DNA of 13,584 bases, from positions 1-13,584 of the forward strand of contig WGUO01000042.1 of the NCBI GenBank assembly GCA_014867205.1, read 5' to 3'. Shown in pieces: positions 1 to 6,612 of the stretch. The notes below the pieces were generated by a model. The model saw only the letters and a list, made by a program, of their open reading frames with translations, was not told where the DNA came from and did not search any database. Every line of letters starts with the position of its first letter. Within the stretch, counting starts at the first letter, position 1. Made by a program: the position numbers and the translations under genes. This DNA comes from Muribaculaceae bacterium. Its GTDB lineage: Bacteria > Bacteroidota > Bacteroidia > Bacteroidales > Muribaculaceae.

Positions 1-2
1 TC

Positions 3-323
3 GCCTCGCTCAACGAGGCGGAGAGACGCAGTTACGAGGCGGACCTGAAGGCCGCACGCGACTATCACGCCGAGATGAACACAGCACGCGCCGACGCATT
101 CGCCGACGGCCGCGCAGAAGGCCGCGCAGAAGGTCGCGCAGAAGGTCGTGCCGAAGGCATTGCACAAGGCCTGCAAAAAGGCCGCGCCGAAGAGAAATAC
201 ACTATCGCCAAGGTCCTTCTTGCCATGGGGCAATCACCATTGTCGCTCAGGCAACCGGCCTCAGCATCGAGGATATACAAACCTTGTAACACTCCGCTAA
301 GCCACGTGATAAACCATAGGTAA
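3..323 (+). CDS. Rpn/PD-(D/E)XK transposase-family protein, C-terminal part, probably frameshifted
   Basis: This is the 3' end of a gene entering from the left edge. The visible protein has a charged helical stretch (AERRSYEADLKAARDYHAEM), then seven four-residue units of the GRAE type encoded by a 12-bp DNA repeat at 108-191, then a final helix with KVLLAMG. A charged tail with (E)GRAEG repeats is typical of the Rpn family of recombination-promoting nucleases/putative transposases; the catalytic domain lies outside the window, so the assignment is by tail only. As read, the frame runs to a stop at 321-323 with an unlikely ending. One extra G in the run at 227-230 would instead give GAITIVAQATGLSIEDIQTL and a stop at 287-289, which matches the expected family ending. 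I infer a one-base loss, either a real mutation or a sequencing error. Confidence 0.7.
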   Translation, partial: ASLNEAERRSYEADLKAARDYHAEMNTARADAFADGRAEGRAEGRAEGRAEGIAQGLQKGRAEEKYTIAKVLLAMGQSPLSLRQPASASRIYKPCNTPLSHVINHR

Positions 324-339
324 CCAGCCCTCGTTTTTC

Positions 340-437
340 CTCACGCGGAGAAGCAGAGGAGTAGAGGCAGGGACCAGCGCACAGGGAAGTATGTCACAGA
401 AGAATAAAATCTCTGCCTCTCTGCTCCTCCGCGTGAG
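340..437. repeat. Intergenic hairpin repeat, copy 1
   Basis: This is an imperfect inverted repeat with long arms. The outer 11 bases (340-350, CTCACGCGGAG) pair perfectly with 427-437. Pairing continues inward to about 367/410 with two mismatches and a few G-T pairs, leaving a loop of roughly 42 bases. It belongs to the same family as copies at 2770, 8868, 9022, 11068 and 11222. The outer arm here reads GCGGAG with CTCCGC opposite, where the later copies read GCAGAG with CTCTGC, so both arms changed together. It lies between the Rpn-type gene and the HTH gene and ends 13 bases before the HTH start. Confidence 0.85.
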
Positions 438-450
438 ATAATTGAAATTT

Positions 451-762
451 ATGATTGATAAAAAGAGACTGCAGGAGATAGCGGAGCCGCTGAGCGCTGA
501 GGCTCGCGAGACTATGCAGACACGAAAGGCCGACCGGTATTGGCGAGTAGCCTCCTCTGCCATTGCCGCCAAGGTGCTCAGGCAACTCCGGGTCAAGGGT
601 ATGACCCGCGTGCAACTCGCCGAGGCGCTTAATGTCACACCGGCGAACATCACCCGCTATCTTAATGGCAAGTGCAATTTTGAATTGCGTACTCTCGTCG
701 AGCTCGAGCGTGTGCTCGACGTCCACATCATTGACCGCGAGGTAATCCCCACAAAGAATTAA
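451..762 (+). CDS. Small XRE-like helix-turn-helix DNA-binding protein
   Basis: This predicts a 103-residue soluble protein. Residues about 50-92 form a lambda-repressor-type helix-turn-helix: TRVQLAEALNVTPANITRYL carries the scaffold and recognition helices and is followed by a helix ending ELERVLDV. The first 45 residues are a charged, probably helical N-terminal extension. I chose ATG at 451; an in-frame TTG at 442 would add three residues but lies closer to the hairpin arm. Small HTH proteins of this shape are often antitoxins or autoregulators, but no toxin-like gene is adjacent on either side, so it is best called an orphan regulator. Its target is unknown; the hairpin directly upstream and the palindrome directly downstream could be coincidental. 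Confidence 0.8.
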   Translation: MIDKKRLQEIAEPLSAEARETMQTRKADRYWRVASSAIAAKVLRQLRVKGMTRVQLAEALNVTPANITRYLNGKCNFELRTLVELERVLDVHIIDREVIPTKN

Positions 763-771
763 ACCAAGGTG

Positions 772-903
772 AACCAGGGATTAAACCAGAGGAACCAAGA
801 ATAATTATTAAAGATTAGAGATTAGAGATTAATTTTTAGCCAGTTGATTATTTATCTTTAATCTTTAATCGGTAATCTTTATCCCACTGGTTTATCCTGG
901 TTT
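772..903. repeat. Two-layer palindromic repeat (AACCAGG outer arms, AATCTTTAATC inner arms)
   Basis: The outer arms are AACCAGGGATTAAACCAG at 772-789 and its near-complement at 887-903. The inner arms are 809-830 (TAAAGATTAGAGATTAGAGA...) and 860-881, which match as reverse complements at 19 of 22 positions. About 29 bases separate the inner arms. The same two modules reappear singly at 2664-2705, 2981-3009 and 9259-9318, so this is a second interspersed repeat family. It fills the gap between the HTH gene and the kinase promoter. It could serve as a terminator-like structure, but there is no clean U-tract and I do not call one. Confidence 0.75.
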
Positions 904-915
904 AATGAAAATAAG

Positions 916-946
916 TTGGTTTTATCGGTTAATTTCACTACATTTG
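916..946 (+). promoter_or_regulatory. Bacteroidetes-type promoter for the kinase/nuclease operon
   Basis: TTGG at 916-919 and TACATTTG at 939-946 are separated by 19 bases. They fit the known Bacteroidetes primary-sigma consensus (TTTG or TTG near -33, TAnnTTTG near -7). Transcription would start around 953. This places the in-frame ATG at 905 upstream of the transcript start and supports ATG 974 as the translation start of the kinase. Confidence 0.65.
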
Positions 947-973
947 CGGATAAGAACCAAATCTCACCTGAGC

Positions 974-1777
974 ATGGCAAAGAAATCACATTCATATCAG
1001 CCTCCAAAGAAACTAAATCCGCTTGTGTTCGCCCGGCAGATAGAGGATCTGGAAAAAAAGGTGGGTTCTTTGGAAAAGCATGTCGAGACTGTAGTGAAAT
1101 CCTATAACGTCCATATGGACTATATTGCCAATTTTGCAAGACATGACCTCGGGAATGCAATTCAGAACATCGCAGCAACTATCAGACTTATCGAGGATCA
1201 GATTGACCCGGATGCCCTCGAATCGCTGAAAGCGTCGGTTGAGCACCTTGACACAACTCTGGCCAATCTCGGCGACATCATACACTCAAACCCCGATGAA
1301 GCCTTCCAGCTCAACAAACTGATGCGGGCCGTTGAGGTGTTTGTCCGTTCATCGCTTGCAGTCGACAATATCAGCATTGAGGCAAATTTTGATGTCAATG
1401 ACAAGAACCTGATTCATCAGCCGTTCCAGACTTTGCTTCAACTCATCCATAATCTGATCATCAATGCAAAGAAAGCGATTAACAAACTACCGAATCCAAC
1501 TTGCAAAAGAATAGTAATCGATGCAAACATCATAGACAAAGAGTGTGTTATATCAGTGAAAGACACGGGATGCGGTATCCCCGATGAACTCACTGAGAAG
1601 ATTTTTGAGTTCGGCTTTACCACCACCTCCGGTTCAGGAATAGGTCTGTATCATGCCAAGAATGTCTGTGACGAAATCGGGGGAAAAATTTCATTGACGC
1701 GTAATTCCGATGGATTCGCTACCATATTCACCATTAAATTTCCGATAGATGGAAACGAGGAAGATACTTGTGATTGA
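974..1777 (+). CDS. Soluble sensor histidine kinase without a recognisable sensor domain
   Basis: This is a predicted cytoplasmic histidine kinase of 267 residues that would phosphorylate the regulator encoded next to it. Residues about 21-42 form a short coiled coil (IEDLEKKVGSLEKHVETV). The dimerisation/phosphoacceptor helix follows, with RHDLGNAIQNI and candidate phospho-His57. The ATP-binding domain shows an N-box (HNLIINAKKAI, Asn164), a G1 box (DTGCGIP, Asp197), an F-box (IFEFGFTT) and a G2 box (GSGIGL, 220-225). No transmembrane segment, PAS, GAF or HAMP region is visible, so the stimulus is probably intracellular or comes through a partner protein. The start at 974 follows from the promoter at 916-946; the longer in-frame start at 905 precedes the likely transcript start. 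The 3' end overlaps the next gene by 29 bases, suggesting coupled translation. Confidence 0.88.
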   Translation: MAKKSHSYQPPKKLNPLVFARQIEDLEKKVGSLEKHVETVVKSYNVHMDYIANFARHDLGNAIQNIAATIRLIEDQIDPDALESLKASVEHLDTTLANLGDIIHSNPDEAFQLNKLMRAVEVFVRSSLAVDNISIEANFDVNDKNLIHQPFQTLLQLIHNLIINAKKAINKLPNPTCKRIVIDANIIDKECVISVKDTGCGIPDELTEKIFEFGFTTTSGSGIGLYHAKNVCDEIGGKISLTRNSDGFATIFTIKFPIDGNEEDTCD

Positions 1778-2660
1778 TGACGAGGCTGACCAGGCGAAGG
1801 TGCTGGCCAAGACACTGGCTTCTGTGATTCCGATGTCTCAGGTAATGTGTGCCTCGGCCAAGGATGATATCACCAATCTCGTTGAGAACAAGTTCTATAA
1901 TCTGGCGGTGCTCGACATCCGCATGGATTCGTACGGGTTCAACGGCATACAGCTGGCACGACGCATCATGGAGATTAACCCGTATGCCAAAATTCTGTTC
2001 GTCTCCCGCTTCCTGGCGGAATACATGGATGAACTGACCCCTATGCTTCAGAACGGCAATATCCTCGGTTTCTCGGAGAAAAAGATCGACTATGACAAGT
2101 GGGGCGAGGAACTGCGTGACAAGATTCTCCCCTATTACGAGTCGCTTGACGAGAATCCTCAGGTCGCCTCGACGGCACTACTGAATGTCTATGCAGCCCT
2201 AAAGGATGAGGAGGATACGACACTGAAAGGCTCACGGTTCGAGGATTTCATATCGCTGCTGTTCCAGCGGATTGGATTCTCGGAGGTGAACAAGCGTATT
2301 CGTGACAAGTCGCTCAATGAGGTGGATCTGATTGTCAGGAACGAGATTGAGGATTCGTTTTTGTCGAAGTTCGGCAAGTACATCCTGATCGAGTGTAAGA
2401 ACCATCTGAACACTATCGACAAGAATGACTTTATTATCTTCATGACCAAGCTGAAGGAGACGAACGGACTTGCGGAATTAGGGTTTCTGATCACGACTTC
2501 GAGTTTCAAGCGCACTGCATATCTGAAGGCGTTGCGTTCGTCGGAGGGACAGCATAAGGTTGTGTTTATCGACAATTCCCTGATGATGTCGCTCATCAAG
2601 GCTGATGACCCACGCGAGGAGTTGAAGCGCATCATCGACTCCCAGGTCAAAGATAATTAA
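1749..2660 (+). CDS. Response regulator fused to an Mrr-like PD-(D/E)XK endonuclease domain
   Basis: This is a 303-residue protein with two domains. Residues 5-125 are a receiver domain: acidic pocket Asp10/Asp11, candidate phosphoacceptor Asp56 (VLDIRMDSYGFNG), switch Ser86 and conserved Lys near 111. A linker (about 130-158) leads to an output domain at 159-285 that is not DNA-binding HTH. It resembles the restriction-endonuclease fold of Mrr-type enzymes: RFEDFISLLFQRIGF (162-177), then NEVDLIV with Asp193, then YILIECKNH with Glu215-x-Lys217. This matches the D...ExK catalytic pattern and suggests an active, metal-dependent nuclease controlled by phosphorylation. Overlap with the kinase gene makes it the obvious partner. 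The nuclease assignment is by motif reading; the target and biological role (phage defence, DNA damage response or plasmid control) are inference. Confidence 0.85.
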   Translation: METRKILVIDDEADQAKVLAKTLASVIPMSQVMCASAKDDITNLVENKFYNLAVLDIRMDSYGFNGIQLARRIMEINPYAKILFVSRFLAEYMDELTPMLQNGNILGFSEKKIDYDKWGEELRDKILPYYESLDENPQVASTALLNVYAALKDEEDTTLKGSRFEDFISLLFQRIGFSEVNKRIRDKSLNEVDLIVRNEIEDSFLSKFGKYILIECKNHLNTIDKNDFIIFMTKLKETNGLAELGFLITTSSFKRTAYLKALRSSEGQHKVVFIDNSLMMSLIKADDPREELKRIIDSQVKDN

Positions 2661-2769
2661 GTTAAACCAAGGGGAACCAAGGTTTAAACCAAAATAAACC
2701 AGGAGACTGTCCCATGTTCCGTTTTGCGACCAAGGGGAAGCAACGTGCAGTAGTCACACGCGAAAGGAC

Positions 2770-2867
2770 CTCTCGCGGAGAGGCAGAGGGGCAGAGGCAG
2801 GGACACGCGCACAGGGAAGTATATCACAGAAGAATAAAACCTCTGCCTCTCTGTTACTCCGCGTAAG
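2770..2867. repeat. Intergenic hairpin repeat, copy 2 (degenerate)
   Basis: The left arm starts CTCTCGCGGAGAGGCAGAGG at 2770 and the right arm ends CTCCGCGTAAG at 2867. Nine of the outer eleven positions pair. The loop shares GCGCACAGGGAAGTAT and CACAGAAGAATAAAA with copy 1 at 340-437, so these two copies form one subfamily distinct from the GCAGAG copies further right. Confidence 0.8.
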
Positions 2868-3070
2868 ATAAAAGAGTGGAGCGGAGGCCGCTATGTTATC
2901 GTCTGCCGGTACAAAAAGATATTTTCCCTCATCTCCTCTGCCTCTCTGCGTGAGGATTTTCCCCCGGCGGTCACTTTCAATTAATCTTTAATCTCTTATC
3001 TTTAATATTTAGGTTCCGGTTCATTCCATTTTGGAATAGACTGCCGCAGATGGTAGAACTAAAAGACGAA

Positions 3071-3117
3071 TTGAAAATTGTAATTGAGTTGGCGCAAAAT
3101 TTGCGATAACTCAATTA
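3071..3117 (+). promoter_or_regulatory. Long dyad overlapping a possible promoter ahead of the glycan genes
   Basis: Ten-base arms TAATTGAGTT (3081-3090) and AACTCAATTA (3108-3117) are perfect reverse complements. They enclose a second perfect inverted repeat, CGCAAA-A-TTTGCG (3093-3105). A weak Bacteroidetes-like promoter overlaps it: TTGA at 3071-3074 and AAAATTTG at 3096-3103, 21 bases apart, differing from TAnnTTTG at one position. It could be an operator or a 5' leader hairpin controlling the genes from 3245. The dyad is seen directly; the promoter call is tentative. Confidence 0.4.
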
Positions 3118-3244
3118 TGGCAAACCCAAGTAAAGTCATAAAGATTGAACCATTACAAAGCACTAACCATGGGACAAATTATGGCCTATCTTGGGCATGA
3201 AGACATCTTTAAAAATTACATTCACATTTGAATATAAAATAAAT

Positions 3245-4360
3245 ATGGCTAAAAAACCACGAATCATAGCTTTTTATCTGCCACAATATCATTCTTTCCC
3301 AGAGAATGATAAATGGTGGGGTAAAGGATTCACAGAATGGACCAATGTTGGCAAAGCCAAACCTTTGTTCAAAGGACATGACCAGCCCAAAGTACCCACA
3401 GAACTTGGCTACTATAATTTAAAAATGCCTGAAGTAAGAGAAGCACAGGCTGAGATGGCACGCGAAGCCGGAGTTGAGGGTTTCATGTACTGGCACTATT
3501 GGTTTGGGAATGGAAAAACTCTAATGGCTGATATCTTTAATGACGTCGTGGCCTCAGGACATCCGGATTTTCCATTCTGTATTGGATGGGCTAACCATAG
3601 TTGGTATTCTAAAACATGGAATCCTGATGGTTCTTCAACCAATAAACTTCTCATGGAGCAAACTTATCCTGGAGAAGAGGATGCTCGTTTATATTTTAAT
3701 AGTCTGCTCCCGGCCTTTAAAGATAATAGGTACATTAAAGTTAATGGGAAACCATTAGTTGTCATTTTTGCTCCGGACGATCTCCCCGAACAATATCTGA
3801 AATGGTTTGATGAATTCGCCAAAGAGAATGGTTTTCCCGGAATACACTTTGTCGGATATCTAATAAATGAATCTAAAGACAAGTCACACTATCTGAGGAA
3901 AGGATTCAGCGCAGTTTTCTATCAACGCTTCAGCAGAACAATGCCTAAAGCAATAGAGAAACATCCATTGCTTAATAAGATTGCTAAGCGTGGATTCAAA
4001 AGAATTAAGGGATGGTTGACACATAGACCTCCCTATGCCCTTGATTACTCTCGAGAATATCCTGCCTTTATAACCGAAAGAGAAAAAGAACAGGATGTTG
4101 TCCCCGTTATGTTACCCAATTTCGACCACACACCGCGCTCAGGATGGAATGGAATATTCTATTACAATTCCTCGCCTGCTTTATTCTACAAACATGCCGT
4201 TGAGGCAATTCAGGCTGTAGAAAACAAACCAGAGGAAGAGCAACTGATATTCCTAAAATCATGGAACGAATGGGGGGAAGGTAACTATATGGAACCCGAT
4301 TTAGTAAACGGAAGAGGCTATATAGATGCTCTAAGAAAAGCAATCGAGGATACCAAATAG
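3245..4360 (+). CDS. WbsX-family (GH99-like) polysaccharide biosynthesis protein
   Basis: This 371-residue protein is predicted to act in O-antigen or capsule glycan synthesis or processing. Hallmarks of the WbsX/GH99-like family are clear: FYLPQYHSFPEND (10-22), GKGFTEWTNV (26-35), MYWHYWFG (81-88), NFDHTPR (292-298) and KSWNEWGEGNYMEPD (338-352). The fold is a (beta/alpha)8 barrel related to endo-alpha-mannosidases, although family members are usually found in glycan-assembly clusters, where their exact reaction is poorly defined. No signal peptide or membrane segment is visible, so it is probably cytoplasmic. I chose ATG 3245 (MAKKPRIIAFYLPQYH) over the in-frame ATG 3191, whose extra 18 residues look non-native. 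It is the first gene of a co-directional AT-rich cluster, 11 bases before the next gene. Confidence 0.88.
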   Translation: MAKKPRIIAFYLPQYHSFPENDKWWGKGFTEWTNVGKAKPLFKGHDQPKVPTELGYYNLKMPEVREAQAEMAREAGVEGFMYWHYWFGNGKTLMADIFNDVVASGHPDFPFCIGWANHSWYSKTWNPDGSSTNKLLMEQTYPGEEDARLYFNSLLPAFKDNRYIKVNGKPLVVIFAPDDLPEQYLKWFDEFAKENGFPGIHFVGYLINESKDKSHYLRKGFSAVFYQRFSRTMPKAIEKHPLLNKIAKRGFKRIKGWLTHRPPYALDYSREYPAFITEREKEQDVVPVMLPNFDHTPRSGWNGIFYYNSSPALFYKHAVEAIQAVENKPEEEQLIFLKSWNEWGEGNYMEPDLVNGRGYIDALRKAIEDTK

Positions 4361-4371
4361 GATTAAATGAT

Positions 4372-5457
4372 ATGGATTTCTTCCTGATTTCAAACATGTA
4401 CCCTACAGCCCAATATCCGGGATATGGCAGTTTCGTCAAGAATATTTCTGACGAACTTGATAAATCCGGAATTCATGTGGCATGTGATGCTCTTATAGTT
4501 GGCAAGGCATCGGGAAAATTTGAAAAGATAAAGAAATATTTCGGATTTTACTTGAGTATAATTAGGAACTATCTAAAGCATTACGACTTCATATACATAC
4601 ACTTCCCTAATCAAGCAGTTCCGGTCCTATTACCTCTTCTAAATTTAAAGAAAAAGAAACTTGTTGTAAATTTCCACGGAGAGGATTTGCTCTATGCAAA
4701 TACCAAGTATGGCAGATTTCTTGGACATTTGATGGAAAAGATGTGTCGAAAACATGCAACTGCAATCATTGTTCCATCAAATTATTATAAAAATATATTA
4801 GAGGAGAGGAGTCTTATAGATACTAAAAGGATTATCGTATCTTCTTCAGGCGGTATAAATCCTAATATATTTTATCCCCCTGTCTCAAAAGAGTTCTCAA
4901 ATAAAATGTTACACCTTGGGTATGTAGGACGCATGGAAGAAGATAAAGGAATTATTGAGTTTCTTTATGCCTGCAATGTTCTCAATGATAAAGGACATAA
5001 CTTCAAGGCGACAGCAATAGGATATGGGACTAAGTATGAATGGGCCAAATCTTATATTGAAGAGCAAAACCTTTCTCATATTGTAACATTAATATCTGGA
5101 GTTGCACAAGAAAAACTTGGGGATTTTTACCGTTCATTTGATTTACTCATCTTCAGCAGCAGCAGATCCAGTGAAAGTCTGGGGCTTACCGGCATTGAAT
5201 CAATGGCATGTGGGACGCCCGTGATAGGGTCAACCGTAGGGGGAATCTCTTCTTACTTAAAAGATGGATGGAACGGGTGGTTGACACCCATACACGATGT
5301 TAATTCAATAGTAGATAAAATTTGCCATTATGAATCATTGTCAAATAAAGAAAAGATAATCTTATCAAATAATTGTATAAATACCGGTAAAAAATACTAT
5401 TCAGAGACTGTCGGCACAAAATTAGCATCAGAATTAAGCAGTCTTCTCTCCGAGTAA
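4372..5457 (+). CDS. Glycosyltransferase family 4 (GT-B fold)
   Basis: This 361-residue retaining glycosyltransferase is predicted to transfer a sugar from a nucleotide donor to the growing glycan at the inner face of the membrane. The N-terminal acceptor domain has PGYGSFVKNISDEL (16-29) and the FHGED motif (101-105). The C-terminal donor-binding domain has GYVGRMEEDKG (183-193) and the E-x7-E signature ESLGLTGIE (Glu268, Glu276), followed by MACGTPVIGSTVGG (278-291). Length is normal for GT4. The sugar specificity cannot be told from sequence alone. It starts 11 bases after the WbsX gene and ends 13 bases before the GH18 gene, so the three are almost certainly cotranscribed. Base composition is AT-rich like its neighbours. 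Confidence 0.92.
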   Translation: MDFFLISNMYPTAQYPGYGSFVKNISDELDKSGIHVACDALIVGKASGKFEKIKKYFGFYLSIIRNYLKHYDFIYIHFPNQAVPVLLPLLNLKKKKLVVNFHGEDLLYANTKYGRFLGHLMEKMCRKHATAIIVPSNYYKNILEERSLIDTKRIIVSSSGGINPNIFYPPVSKEFSNKMLHLGYVGRMEEDKGIIEFLYACNVLNDKGHNFKATAIGYGTKYEWAKSYIEEQNLSHIVTLISGVAQEKLGDFYRSFDLLIFSSSRSSESLGLTGIESMACGTPVIGSTVGGISSYLKDGWNGWLTPIHDVNSIVDKICHYESLSNKEKIILSNNCINTGKKYYSETVGTKLASELSSLLSE

Positions 5458-5470
5458 ACACATCTGAAAC

Positions 5471-6562
5471 ATGGATTCTGTTACACTTAAAAAAAGATTG
5501 CTATTCACATCTCTTGGCATAGTGTTATCAGTATTGGTTATAATTCTGATCTCACCACGAAGTTCCTATGCCAAAGATCTGTCCCAGAAGATATCTCTGG
5601 CATATGTTGACTCTAAAAAATCTGATATGCCCGACCCTTATTTATTTACACATCTTATATATGCCTTTGGGGTATTTAATGATGATAACGATAAAGTAAT
5701 TATACCTACACCAGACAAACTACGCTACATGTCCAAACTAAAGGAAAAGAATCCTAAACTAAAAGTAATCCTCGGGATAGGCGGTTACAAACGAGAAGGA
5801 TTCAGCGAGATGTGTCGTGATAAAAAGAAAAGAGCATCATTTGTCAAAAGTTGCAAGGATGTAATCACAAAATTCAATCTTGACGGTATAGACTTAGACT
5901 GGGAATTACCCGGTACTGAAGCAGGTGGTCATACTGCATGTCCTCAAGACGCCCATAACTATGGGCTACTTGTCAAAAATCTTCGTAAATCACTCGGGAA
6001 GGGGAAATGGATTTCTTTTTATTCCAATAATTCCGGGAAATACATAGATTTTGACAAAATGTTACCTTACGTAGATTATGTAAATGTATCGGGATATAAT
6101 CTCTCTCTTACAAAAGATAAAACAAAACTATACCATCAATGTCCTCTATATCCCAGTTGGCAATATGGAACATGGTGCGTCTCCAAAAGTATTAAAAAAC
6201 ATCTTGAGTTAGGCATTCCAGCAAATAAAATACTATTAGGAATCCCATTCTTTGGGAGAGGGCGATTCCCTTTTAAAAGTTATCAAGAGTGCATTACATT
6301 AGACGATACTTTGAAAAAAAACAGTAATAGCATAGATCTATGCTGGGATGATGAAGCCAAAGTGCCTTATTACAGAGATAAGGAAGGCAATCTTGTACTT
6401 GGGTTCGAAGACGAACGCTCTATAGGGTACAAGTGTGACTTTATCAGAGAGCAAGGGTTGGCAGGAGCATTTGTCTGGCACTATGACTCAGATTACAAGG
6501 ATCACAGACTCGCAAAGAAATTGCGAGAGGGTATGAAAGCCCAAGACATCAAAGGCGAGTAA
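5471..6562 (+). CDS. Secreted glycoside hydrolase family 18 (chitinase-like) protein
   Basis: This is a 363-residue exported protein. Residues 1-34 form a signal peptide (KKR, hydrophobic core LLFTSLGIVLSVLVIILI, cleavage probably after SYA) without a lipobox. The mature part is a GH18 barrel: GIGG at 102-105, the catalytic DxxDxDxE motif DGIDLDWE at 138-145 with Glu145 as acid, YVNVSGYN at 203-210, PFFGRG at 259-264 and the C-terminal FVWHYD with Trp336. GH18 enzymes cleave beta-1,4 bonds next to GlcNAc, so it may trim or remodel a GlcNAc-containing surface glycan. Two oddities stand out: Asn210 occupies the place where chitinases usually have Asp (YD motif), and the mature protein has eight cysteines, which could form disulfides. 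Its placement inside a glycan-assembly operon suggests processing of that glycan rather than nutrition. Confidence 0.88.
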   Translation: MDSVTLKKRLLFTSLGIVLSVLVIILISPRSSYAKDLSQKISLAYVDSKKSDMPDPYLFTHLIYAFGVFNDDNDKVIIPTPDKLRYMSKLKEKNPKLKVILGIGGYKREGFSEMCRDKKKRASFVKSCKDVITKFNLDGIDLDWELPGTEAGGHTACPQDAHNYGLLVKNLRKSLGKGKWISFYSNNSGKYIDFDKMLPYVDYVNVSGYNLSLTKDKTKLYHQCPLYPSWQYGTWCVSKSIKKHLELGIPANKILLGIPFFGRGRFPFKSYQECITLDDTLKKNSNSIDLCWDDEAKVPYYRDKEGNLVLGFEDERSIGYKCDFIREQGLAGAFVWHYDSDYKDHRLAKKLREGMKAQDIKGE

Positions 6563-6612
6563 AATCAATTAATAAGTAGAAATAAGTTCTCTCCAAATAC
6601 ATTCGACTTCTT

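Larger units (their letters stand above)
2661..3244. other. Repeat-rich spacer with no recognisable gene
   Basis: This 584-bp stretch separates the kinase/nuclease operon from the glycan locus. In order it holds AACCAAGG/AAACCA modules (2664-2705), a degenerate hairpin repeat (2770-2867), and an inverted copy of the module that follows the later hairpins (2883-2909, GGCCGCTATGTTATCG core). Next come a lone right hairpin arm (2934-2955), an AATCTTTAATCTCTTATC module (about 2981-3009), a small palindrome ATTCCA-TTT-TGGAAT (3023-3037) and a long dyad (3081-3117). I see no credible coding region except a doubtful 27-codon frame at 3117-3200. The last 130 bases are AT-rich, like the following genes, and probably hold the leader of the glycan operon. 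Confidence 0.7.

Noticed and set aside
340..437. CRISPR-like repeat array
   Set aside because: The repeats are palindromic, long and irregularly spaced with no unique spacers of uniform length, and no cas genes are present.
451..762. Toxin-antitoxin pair with the HTH protein as antitoxin
   Set aside because: Neither flank encodes a toxin-like protein; the neighbours are repeat elements.
3081..3117. Invertible promoter of the Bacteroides capsule type
   Set aside because: The arms are only 17 bases apart, too short to enclose a promoter, and no partner recombinase or second inverted repeat is visible.
3117..3200. 27-codon frame beginning MANPSKVIKIEPLQ upstream of the WbsX gene
   Set aside because: It starts at the edge of the dyad and has no recognisable family or start signal; it could be a leader peptide, but length alone does not support it.
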